A program made the position numbers and the translations under genes. Positions 25,505-33,451 of a stretch of 64,000 bases of DNA are shown piece after piece. This DNA is from Massilia horti. Its GTDB lineage: Bacteria; Pseudomonadota; Gammaproteobacteria; Burkholderiales; Burkholderiaceae_D. Every line of letters begins with the position of its first letter. Within the stretch, counting starts at the first letter, position 1. The stretch lies in the NCBI RefSeq assembly GCF_004614195.1, contig NZ_SPUM01000094.1, positions 1 to 64,000 of the forward strand, given 5' to 3'. Under the pieces are notes generated by a model, which was not told the DNA's origin, made no database searches, and worked only from the letters and a program-made list of their open reading frames with translations.

Positions 25505-25648
25505 TCAATAGCTGCGTATCCTTACCTTCAACACCACCGGCGTCGCAGGCAGGTTCAGGCCGTAATCGGTCTGGTCACCGTTCCAGTTGCGCTCCATCGT
25601 CCATTTGCCGCTGGCGTCAAACTGCCCTTCCTCCACGCGCGCCCACAT
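25505..25648 (-). pseudogene. C-terminal remnant of a beta-galactosidase-like (DUF5597) enzyme
   Basis: A 47-codon frame ends a protein with the segment WNGDQTDYGLNLPATP followed by VVLKVRIRSY and a stop. From memory this resembles the extreme C-terminus of GH35/DUF5597 beta-galactosidases; I could not check it by search. An in-frame TAG lies three codons before the first ATG and no upstream coding continues, so only the tail survives. It marks the edge of an inserted or deleted segment. Confidence 0.55.
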
Positions 25649-25681
25649 CGCCGGCTAGCCTGGATTTACTTGCGAAAGGAC

Positions 25682-26665
25682 CTATTGGGCTGGCAATCGG
25701 TCAACCATCTGTTTGACGGCCTCGCGCATATCGATCTCCCCTGCCATATGCCTGCGCCAGGCTGAGTTAATGACAGGCATGAATGGCGCCCAGTAGCCGG
25801 TGTAAAGACCGCGTTTGTCAGCGTAAGTCTCATACCCCGGTTTACCGTGACGTGCGAGAACATCATGAGTGGCTGCGCCGACGGTATAGAACTGCACAAC
25901 GTGCCAAAGATCGGAGTCGGGGTTGCGGCCGGTGTTCTTCAGATGCGTGTCGATCGCTTCCTCTAATGGCTCTGTTACTGTCGTGTGAGTTGCTTCGTGA
26001 TATAGCATCTCCAGTGATGCAAAATCTTGATAGTCAACGCGAGCGCTGGGCATCACTATCTGTTCATCGGTGTATGCCCCCTGGCGGCTGCCGGTATCGA
26101 AAACCACATCGGTCCGAATTGGCCCCGAAGGAAACGGCGCCTCCATGTCACGTTCGACAGCAGCTTGTATCTCTGCCCCGTATGCAGCATCAAGGTCACT
26201 CGCACGTGCGATCCATGCGCGGTTGCTTTTATCATGCACTGGCCAAAGGTCCTTGGCATAAATGGGAGCAGCTTCGGCAAGTACTGCTGCAAGAGCGGGT
26301 GGAAGACCGAGGCCAGTGATATCCGACCTGGTGTCATCGACGGACAGGGCGCGCTTGATACTGATCATCGTGGGATCTTCCCTTATTCCAAGCAACGCAT
26401 AGTTTGCACGGTAAAAGTCTATTGCCTTACTTAGCGTGCGCATTTCGTTCTCGGTGGGAGTGATCTGCCAGACGACATTGGAAAGCTTATCCTTGTGAAC
26501 CGCCATGTCACAAAGGAAGTGATGCAGGTTCATCAGGAACGCGCTGTGAAAGGAGAACGTCACGCGATGCGCTGGCGCCGCGCTATCCGTACCAGGCAAG
26601 CCGGCTGATGCTGCTCCGCTAGCAGTCAGGAAGATCAGAGCGAGGGCAACAAGCTTCTTCATCAT
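25682..26665 (-). CDS. Secreted protein with HExxH zinc-protease motif, family unknown
   Basis: The product (327 residues) has a signal peptide MMKKLVALALIFLTASGAAS. I do not recognise the family, but residues ~228-238 read LYHEATHTTVT, a perfect HExxH as in zincin metallopeptidases. A downstream acidic cluster (EPLEEAID) could supply a third metal ligand. The remainder is helical-looking, with no repeats or membrane helix. It is probably periplasmic or secreted, and a putative peptidase by motif only. It is less GC-rich than the flanks and lies 23 nt downstream of a second secreted-protein gene with an almost identical leader. Confidence 0.7.
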   Translation of the reverse strand: MMKKLVALALIFLTASGAASAGLPGTDSAAPAHRVTFSFHSAFLMNLHHFLCDMAVHKDKLSNVVWQITPTENEMRTLSKAIDFYRANYALLGIREDPTMISIKRALSVDDTRSDITGLGLPPALAAVLAEAAPIYAKDLWPVHDKSNRAWIARASDLDAAYGAEIQAAVERDMEAPFPSGPIRTDVVFDTGSRQGAYTDEQIVMPSARVDYQDFASLEMLYHEATHTTVTEPLEEAIDTHLKNTGRNPDSDLWHVVQFYTVGAATHDVLARHGKPGYETYADKRGLYTGYWAPFMPVINSAWRRHMAGEIDMREAVKQMVDRLPAQ

Positions 26666-26688
26666 GGTCCTTTTGTTGGCTAAAGCAC

Positions 26689-27282
26689 TCAGCGAGGTTC
26701 CTGACGGGTAACCATGTTCTGCAGGCGGTTCTGATTGATCGGGAACCGCTTACCGAATGCGTCAGGTCCACCAAAGGTCCAATCACAAACGACGGGATCG
26801 GTTCCCTTCCCTGTCGCGTGGCACAACTGGGTTTCCCGCCCGCGCCATGAATTCGGACCATCGCCGACCGTTACGCGCATCACCGAAGGACGCTCGTAGC
26901 AGTTTTCACCGAAAACCACGTCCGACAAAAACTGGTCGCCGGCACGCGTCACTGTCAAATGGACTTCCGGATTGCCTCCGCACACTCCATTCGATGTCGG
27001 GCCTTGGTCGGCTGAAATGGTGTAAGTAACCCCGCCTAGGTCGCATGAGAATTCGAGGCCGTGCGGATCGTGAAAACCGTCCCTTGCAAGAGGCGCAGTT
27101 CGCGCGTCCAACCCTTTCGGATCGCGGGCAACGCTGTCGTGCAGACCGCGATATTCCACGTCGAGCAAGCCAACCTCCGGGATGCAGGAAATTCGCACGA
27201 AGTCTTTCATCGTATCGGCATTCGCCACGCGAAACAGCATCAAACCGAACAGCAACGCGAATACGACCAGCTTCTTCATCAT
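26689..27282 (-). CDS. Secreted hypothetical protein
   Basis: The product has 197 residues with a signal peptide (MMKKLVVFALLFGLMLFRVA, cleaved near NADT). I do not recognise the family. The mature part has about five cysteines (ISCIPE, FSCDLG, GVCGGN, ENCYER, VVCDWT), consistent with disulfides in the periplasm. It lies directly upstream of the HExxH protein gene in the same direction, so a shared transcript is likely. Base composition is poorer in GC than the flanking CAZyme genes, which suggests acquisition. Confidence 0.65.
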   Translation of the reverse strand: MMKKLVVFALLFGLMLFRVANADTMKDFVRISCIPEVGLLDVEYRGLHDSVARDPKGLDARTAPLARDGFHDPHGLEFSCDLGGVTYTISADQGPTSNGVCGGNPEVHLTVTRAGDQFLSDVVFGENCYERPSVMRVTVGDGPNSWRGRETQLCHATGKGTDPVVCDWTFGGPDAFGKRFPINQNRLQNMVTRQEPR

Positions 27283-27443
27283 GGCATCTCGTCGAGGAAG
27301 TTAAGAAGACAACAGAATAGCGATTTTGGCGCCGAAAAAATGCGCGGTTTATCACGACGGGGAAAACATATTCTCCGCCCGTCAATACACCGCCTGTTAG
27401 CGATATCATCTTTCGAGGGCAGTATGGCCTAAACTGGAACACA

Positions 27444-27701
27444 TTGCTAATCCAGGCGAAATCTTTCGTTACGCCAAAGCGCCTGGGCGCGTGGGACAAG
27501 CTGGCCCTGCAAGCCGGCGAAAGCCGCGACACCAGCGTAACCATCGATCCGCGCACGCTGGCGGTGTTCGATGCCAAAACCAACAAATGGAAGATCGCCG
27601 CTGGCGATTACACCATTACCCTGGCCGAAGCGGCGGATTCGCCGGTGACCTCGGTAAAGGTGCGCTTGCCGGCACGCGAGTTCGCCACTGGCGGGCGCTA
27701 G
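27444..27701 (+). pseudogene. C-terminal Fn3-like remnant of a GH3 beta-glucosidase
   Basis: An 85-codon frame contains FVTPKRLGAWDKLALQAGES, then VTIDPRTLAVFDAKTNKWKI and AAGDYTITLAEA. This is the usual C-terminal Fn3-like domain of family 3 beta-glucosidases and xylosidases. No catalytic domain precedes it and there is no ribosome site, so it is a remnant. It reads opposite to the flanking secreted-protein genes, and its end abuts the gene at 27711. Confidence 0.7.
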
Positions 27702-27710
27702 GGTGAGGCA

Positions 27711-28970
27711 CTACTGTCGTTTCAGCTCAAAGCTCGTGCGGAGGGGAAGTTCAACGTTCCGTACGACATCTCGAAGCATCACTTCAACTACCCATGTGCC
27801 AGGCGGATCATCGGGATCACCCGAGAAGGCGACCGCCTGTGTCGACAACCGCAGCGCGTAAGGGATTCCTTCCATCGTTCCTGCAGCGCAGATCGCATCC
27901 TTCCGTTCAAAGGAAACCTTGCCGGTGGGCGCCACTACCCGAAGGTCGCACCGCACATTCGCGTTGCCCTGTTGGTCAAGCTTCGGATTGGCAAAGATTG
28001 GGAGAATGTAGATTTTCTTGCCGTAGGGGACCGCGTCCGCCTTATTAAAACTCGGCGTGGTGTCGGGAGACGTGTTCCATTTTTTCTCCCAGTCGTCATC
28101 CGTCGTCGCCAGCAGCCAACCGGAAAAGTCATCCCTGGACTTCATCGACACAGTCTCGCCGATGAGTTTGCCGGCACTGTCACGCCAGCCTGTTTTTCCC
28201 TCTTCAGTCGCCTTGATTTTAAAGGTCCATTGGTCGGCCTCCGAGCGAGTGAATTCATATTTCTCCGGCATTGCTTTGGCAAGAATGGCGGATAACCAGA
28301 CTTGCTCTGGTTGGGTTAACGCTCCTAAAAAGTAAGTCTGCTCGAGAATTTCGCCAACACGACGATGTTGTCGTGCATTGGATTCCAGGGACCACGCCGC
28401 CGCTTTGAACACGGCCTCAAGAACCGCATCGTTGCGGTCCTTCTCTGTCTTTTCGGACTTTGCATATCGATCAAGCGCGCCGGAATACTTATCGTAATTG
28501 AGTGCTGCAACGATACGCCTGACTGGCGCGGCCTCGCCAGTCGCGAAAAAGTCGGCCCAAAACATGTCCAAAACTGTCGGGTTATTCGGCTCAAGGGCAC
28601 TGATGTCAACCGGCTTCCCTCGGTACTTTTCAGCGTCTGGCTGACGGCCAAGATAGGCTTGCGCTTCTTTTGTGCCAGACAGGCTCGCTGCAAACAGCAG
28701 CGACTCGCGGTCGCCTCCCTTCAGATCAGAGAGTTGACCAAGCCAACCATCGACTTGCGCCGGATTCGCGGCCATGACTCTGGCCAGGAATACCGAAATC
28801 ATAGAGGCACTCTGCGGATTGGAGAGATATCCCGATTTACTCAGTGCCTTGACCTCCGTGACAAAGCGTTCTGGCGTCGGATGCTCGTAGTAATGAGAGA
28901 GCCAGTCTCCGGCAAATGCAGGTTGCACTACGGACATAAGCATGACTGCGAGAAGACATATGAGGCGCAT
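27711..28970 (-). CDS. Secreted hypothetical protein (419 aa)
   Basis: I do not recognise this protein. It has a signal peptide, MRLICLLAVMLMSVVQPAFA, before GDWLSHYYEHPTPERFV. The first half is predicted helical, with TPR-like spacing but no clear motif. The second half looks beta-rich (KIYILPIFANPKLDQQGNAN, GTWVVEVMLRDVVRNVELPL) and may be an immunoglobulin-like fold. It is probably periplasmic. It stands alone between the GH3 remnant and the GH43-GH35 gene, in the less GC-rich part of the island. Confidence 0.68.
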   Translation of the reverse strand: MRLICLLAVMLMSVVQPAFAGDWLSHYYEHPTPERFVTEVKALSKSGYLSNPQSASMISVFLARVMAANPAQVDGWLGQLSDLKGGDRESLLFAASLSGTKEAQAYLGRQPDAEKYRGKPVDISALEPNNPTVLDMFWADFFATGEAAPVRRIVAALNYDKYSGALDRYAKSEKTEKDRNDAVLEAVFKAAAWSLESNARQHRRVGEILEQTYFLGALTQPEQVWLSAILAKAMPEKYEFTRSEADQWTFKIKATEEGKTGWRDSAGKLIGETVSMKSRDDFSGWLLATTDDDWEKKWNTSPDTTPSFNKADAVPYGKKIYILPIFANPKLDQQGNANVRCDLRVVAPTGKVSFERKDAICAAGTMEGIPYALRLSTQAVAFSGDPDDPPGTWVVEVMLRDVVRNVELPLRTSFELKRQ

Positions 28971-29223
28971 GGAGGTTGATCCGCGTCGGGAATGTTGTTA
29001 AGAGCGTCCAGTGTAGGTCTAGCTTGCCTTAATAGCAACAACCTCCGGCTTTTCCCGGACCGCTCAACTTCGTGAGCAAGGCTGAGCCAAACATTGTCCC
29101 GAAAGAAAGAGAGGGTTAGCATGAGGCCGCATCGTTTCCCGAGTTCAGCAGGTGGCGACAAGTGACGTTGTAGTGGCTGACACTGGCTGACTCACCCGAT
29201 TCATCGTTTTGTACTGAGTGAGT

Positions 29224-32200
29224 ATGCTGAAAACACTTTTTCTCTCGTCGCAGCGTCGCGCCAGCCTGTCCCGTGTTTCGCAATTCGCAATCGTAGGCGC
29301 CGCCGGGGCCGCTTTTGCTGTAAGTCCGCTGGCGCAGGAACTGGGCATTCCCCAGGCATCCGGCGCCAGCCGCCAGGCGACGCAGGCCCAGGCGGCAGCC
29401 AAGGATGCTCCGGTATTCCTGATGTCGAGCTTCATGGCGACGTCGGAGAACAAGTTGAGCATGCTCACCTCGACCGATGGCATCCATTTCACCACGCTGG
29501 CCTCCGAGGCCTACACGCCGCCCAATGGCCTGCTGCGCGATCCATCGATCATCCGCCACACGGACGGCAATTATTACGTGGTCTACACCACCGGCTGGGA
29601 TGGCGCGCAATTCGGCATTGCCCGCTCCAGTGATCTGAAACACTGGCAGTTTGTCCGCAATGTGCCGATCGCCCGCTCGGGCACCACCAACACTTGGGCG
29701 CCTGAATGGTTCCGCGACAAGGACGGCTCGCTCAAGGTTGTCGTTTCCCTTTCGTCCGGGGGCAAAAAAGGCCCGTTCGGCGCTTATGTCCTCGAGCCCA
29801 ATGCCGACTTCACCAAATGGTCGGCGCCCAAGCCCATGCAGGGATTGCAGGACAACTTTATCGATACGTTTGTCGTCTCAACCGACAAGGGCTACACCGC
29901 CTTCATCAAAAACGAAAGCACCCGCTTCGTCGAACTGGCCACCGCCACTTCGCTGCTCGGACCGTGGACTGTCGAGAAAAAAGGCGACTGGGCCGGCTGG
30001 GGCGGTCCACTGGAAGGCCAGGCCATGGTCCAACTGCCGGGCGGCGGTTGGCGCATTTATTTTGACGATTACACGACCAAACGGTACTGGTATTCCGACA
30101 GCCATGACGGCTTCCAGACCTGGTCGCCGAAAAAAGAGCTGGGCGGCGTATCGGGCGTGGTACGCCATTTCACGGTGTTGAATGAAGACCGCCAGGCCTT
30201 TGCCGCCGCCACCAAACCGAAGGGGCAGCCAAAACAGGTGGCCTGGGATGAGCATTCCTTGACCGTCGATGGCAAGCGCATCGTCATCTGGTCGGGTGAA
30301 ATGCATCCATTCCGCCTGCCCAATCCGTCGTTGTGGCGCGATGTGATCCAGAAGATGAAAGCAACCGGCTTTAACGCCGTGGCCTTCTATTTCGACTGGG
30401 GTTACCACTCGCCGGCGCCTGGCGTCTATGACTTTTCGAATGTGCGCAATGTCGAACGCGTGCTGGAGATTGCCGAGGAAGAAGGCATGTACGTCATCGC
30501 CCGCACCGGGCCGTATGTCAATGCCGAACTATCCGGCGGCGGGTATCCGGGCTGGATGTTCAGGAACCGCGCGGAGGCCCGTACCGACGATCCGGCCTAT
30601 CTGGTAGCCGTCGATGAGTGGATGACCCAGATAAATGCCATCATCGCCCGTCACCAGATCACGATTGGTGCCGGCAATGTGATCGCATACCAGCTTGAAA
30701 ACGAACTGGGCAAGGTCGAACCCAAGCACGCGCGCCAGATGGATCACCTTGCCAAAAAGGCGCGCGCAGACGGCATTACCGTCCCCTTCTTCCATAACGC
30801 CGCCGGACGCTTGCCGGACTGGACGCCGAAGAATTCGACCGCGCCCTGGGCCAATCCAGGGCCGACCGATTTGTATGCCTTTGACGGTTATCCCGGAGGC
30901 ACCTGCAATGTCCACGCCGACCCTCGGGGTCCGAACAGGGCGCCCGATTGGGGCATCTATGGCCAGAATCCGGGCAAGATCGGCGCGCTGTCCTCCCCGG
31001 GTACGCCGGGCTTTGCAGCCGAACTGGGTGGCGGCTGGTTTGATTACTGGGGCTCGAACGGCACCTACAACTGCACCGCCGAGCGCCAGGGCAAGGGTTA
31101 TCAGCGCGTCTTTTATGGCACCAACCTGATCAACCGCATCACCATCCACAATATCTACATGACCTTCGGCGGCACCTCGTGGGGATGGCTGGGAGGGCCC
31201 GTCGTTTACACCTCATACGATTATGGCGCTGCCATTTCAGAAGACCGCGGCCTGCGCCCCAAGGCGTACGCGCTCAAGCAACAAGGCATGTTCGTGCAAG
31301 CGGCCGAACAGGTGCTGGCCCAGATGGAAAAGGGAGAACCGATCAAGACCTCGTCCGACAAGGTCAAGGTCTATCACAACATCAACCCGACACTCGGCAC
31401 GCATATCCTGTTTGCCGTACACAGCCCGTCCGACCGCCTGACCGACGACAGCTTTACCTTCGACCTGTCCTCTAAGGATGGCAGCTACAAGATTCCAATG
31501 CGCCTTAACGGCCAGGATGGCAAGATGCTGCTGGCCTCCTACGACTTGGAACGGCAGCATCTGGTCTATTCGACCTCGGAAATCCAGACCCACTTCAGCA
31601 ATGGCGAACGCGACATCGCGCTGCTCCATGGTCGGGACGGCGAGCAAGGAGAAACCCTTCTGCGCTATTCGAGCGCTCCCAAAGTTGAAGTCCTGTCAGG
31701 CAAAGTGGCGTCGCAATACGACCCTAAAACGGGCGACCTCAAGCTGACGTATGTGCACGACGGTCTGGCGCGCGTACGCATCTCGGGCGGCCAGCGCGCC
31801 CCGCTGCTACTGCTCTTGGCCGACGAAAAGACCAGCTTCAATTTCTGGTCGCAGAAAACAGCGGCCGGCCAGGTGCTCCAGTTAAGCCCGGCCCTGGTCC
31901 GCTCGGCCAAAATCAGCGGCGGCAAACTGGACCTGCTGGGCGATACATCACAGAACAGCGAATTCGAAATCTGGGGAACAGCCTTCTCTTCGGTGAGTTT
32001 CAACGGACAGGCCCTGAGCCTGAAGTCACAGCCCGATGGAAGCGTTAAGACAAGCGTCGTCAAAGGCCCCGATTCATTCACCCTGCCAGACTTGGGAAGC
32101 CTGGCCTGGACGCGGCGCATGGACAGCCTGGAAGCCAATGCCGACTTCGACGATTCGAGCTGGATTGTTGCCGATCACCGCGCCTCGGCGGCTCAGACCT

Positions 32201-33126
32201 GGACCCTGCCCGAGCGCGGCCAGCCGACGCTTTCAATGAGCGATTACGGTTTTCACCATGGCGACGTGTGGTACCGCGGCCGAATCAACATTGCCGATCC
32301 CCGCACCAATCAACTCGAGCTGTTTTATGGCGCCGGCGGGGCCGGCATGATTCAGGTTTGGATCGACGGCAAATTCGTGGGACAGCATGAGCTCGATGTG
32401 GGCCGCTCCTTCCCCGAAACCACCGACAGCGTGAAACTGGCGCTTGGCGATCTGACGCCAGGCCAGCACGTCATTGCGGTCATGGTGCGCAATAATTCGC
32501 ACAACTGGAACCTGATGGCCGACGATTATCATCGCGAAGCGCGGGGCCTGATCGCGGCATCACTCACATTGAAAGGCGGTAACCGATTCGCGGTGCCGAT
32601 TCAGTGGCGCATCCAGGGTAACAAGGGCGGCGAGGCCATCGCCGACCTCGTGCGCGGACCAATGAACAATGGCGGCCTGTACGGCGAGCGGGCCGGCTGG
32701 TACTTGCCGGGCAAGGTCAAGGACGCAGGCTCGACCCAGGCAAAAACCGGCGATGTCCCGCCGGCACCGGGCACCTATTGGCTGCGCACCAGCTTTACGC
32801 TCGACCTGCCAAAGGGCCACGACATCCAGCTTGGCCTCGCGTTCGGCGATACCACAAAGCCGCGCTCGGAACGTGAAAATCGCGCACTCATTTTCGTCAA
32901 CGGCTGGAACATGGGCCAGTTCATCGCGCACATCGGGCCGCAGCGTACCTTCGTCATCCCGCCGGGCATCCTCAATCCTAACGGCGAGAATACGATTGCC
33001 TTGGCGGTGACCACGGATGGCAAGCCGGAAAACGCGCTGGAGCCCGTCAAGCTGGTCAACCTGCGCACAGCGCGCGGAGGCGTGCCGCTGGAAATCATGC
33101 CGGCTTCCAGCAATCTGCAGCGATAA
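29224..33126 (+). CDS. GH43-like / GH35 beta-galactosidase fusion, secreted
   Basis: The product is about 1,300 residues. After a signal-like N-terminus (FAIVGAAGAAFAVSPLAQ), residues ~65-325 form a five-bladed GH43-like domain. Its proposed catalytic residues are Asp in LLRDPSII and Glu in GPLEGQAM. Residues ~335-700 form a GH35 domain: WSGEMHPFRLPNPSLW, then TGPYVNAELSGGGYPGWM, the acid/base in YQLENELG and the nucleophile in AELGGGWFDYWG. The remaining ~600 residues are beta-sandwich domains typical of large GH35 enzymes. The combination would remove arabinose/xylose and galactose from RG-I side chains. A GTG at 29218 is an alternative start. Confidence 0.88.
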   Translation: MLKTLFLSSQRRASLSRVSQFAIVGAAGAAFAVSPLAQELGIPQASGASRQATQAQAAAKDAPVFLMSSFMATSENKLSMLTSTDGIHFTTLASEAYTPPNGLLRDPSIIRHTDGNYYVVYTTGWDGAQFGIARSSDLKHWQFVRNVPIARSGTTNTWAPEWFRDKDGSLKVVVSLSSGGKKGPFGAYVLEPNADFTKWSAPKPMQGLQDNFIDTFVVSTDKGYTAFIKNESTRFVELATATSLLGPWTVEKKGDWAGWGGPLEGQAMVQLPGGGWRIYFDDYTTKRYWYSDSHDGFQTWSPKKELGGVSGVVRHFTVLNEDRQAFAAATKPKGQPKQVAWDEHSLTVDGKRIVIWSGEMHPFRLPNPSLWRDVIQKMKATGFNAVAFYFDWGYHSPAPGVYDFSNVRNVERVLEIAEEEGMYVIARTGPYVNAELSGGGYPGWMFRNRAEARTDDPAYLVAVDEWMTQINAIIARHQITIGAGNVIAYQLENELGKVEPKHARQMDHLAKKARADGITVPFFHNAAGRLPDWTPKNSTAPWANPGPTDLYAFDGYPGGTCNVHADPRGPNRAPDWGIYGQNPGKIGALSSPGTPGFAAELGGGWFDYWGSNGTYNCTAERQGKGYQRVFYGTNLINRITIHNIYMTFGGTSWGWLGGPVVYTSYDYGAAISEDRGLRPKAYALKQQGMFVQAAEQVLAQMEKGEPIKTSSDKVKVYHNINPTLGTHILFAVHSPSDRLTDDSFTFDLSSKDGSYKIPMRLNGQDGKMLLASYDLERQHLVYSTSEIQTHFSNGERDIALLHGRDGEQGETLLRYSSAPKVEVLSGKVASQYDPKTGDLKLTYVHDGLARVRISGGQRAPLLLLLADEKTSFNFWSQKTAAGQVLQLSPALVRSAKISGGKLDLLGDTSQNSEFEIWGTAFSSVSFNGQALSLKSQPDGSVKTSVVKGPDSFTLPDLGSLAWTRRMDSLEANADFDDSSWIVADHRASAAQTWTLPERGQPTLSMSDYGFHHGDVWYRGRINIADPRTNQLELFYGAGGAGMIQVWIDGKFVGQHELDVGRSFPETTDSVKLALGDLTPGQHVIAVMVRNNSHNWNLMADDYHREARGLIAASLTLKGGNRFAVPIQWRIQGNKGGEAIADLVRGPMNNGGLYGERAGWYLPGKVKDAGSTQAKTGDVPPAPGTYWLRTSFTLDLPKGHDIQLGLAFGDTTKPRSERENRALIFVNGWNMGQFIAHIGPQRTFVIPPGILNPNGENTIALAVTTDGKPENALEPVKLVNLRTARGGVPLEIMPASSNLQR

Positions 33127-33130
33127 GGCC

Positions 33131-33166
33131 CGCTCCCTCGGTCATCGTGATCGGCCGAGGGAGCGC
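33131..33166 (+). terminator. Strong stem-loop after GH43-GH35
   Basis: GCTCCCTCGG and CCGAGGGAGC form a perfect 10-bp stem 5 nt after the stop codon. No proper U-run follows, so it may be a weak terminator or an RNA-stabilising hairpin. Confidence 0.55.
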
Positions 33167-33300
33167 AATTTCGAGACCGGCAGAATTGGGCGCGACGAAT
33201 TCGCAGCGATAACCTGTCCCATTGCGCGGCCAACCTTTTCTTTGGAGGATACGTGAAACACTCGCGTCAACCGTAGGTTGGCCTGTTCCGGCCGGCGGCC

Positions 33301-33435
33301 GCCCCCTGGACCATCCCGTTGCTGGGCATCGTGCGCGCTAAACCAGGGTCCAGCGGCGCGATCACAGTGCGAGTGAGCGCCGAAGGGCTGCAAGGCACGT
33401 CCGTTACGCTGCGCAGCAACCGTTCAACCAACTGA
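33301..33435 (+). pseudogene. C-terminal remnant of a GH2-type enzyme
   Basis: An open stretch ends with LLGIVRAKPGSSGAITVRVS, then AEGLQGTSVTLRSN and a stop at 33435. This Ig-like tail is typical of GH2 beta-galactosidases. It has no start codon or upstream catalytic part. It lies directly before the GH95 gene, so an ancestral GH2 gene was probably lost here. Confidence 0.55.
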
Positions 33436-33451
33436 GCTTCAGGAGTACGAC

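Noticed and set aside
33127-33451. Possible complete small gene before GH95
   Set aside because: The open stretch has no start codon or ribosome site and matches only the tail of GH2 enzymes, so it is listed as a remnant.
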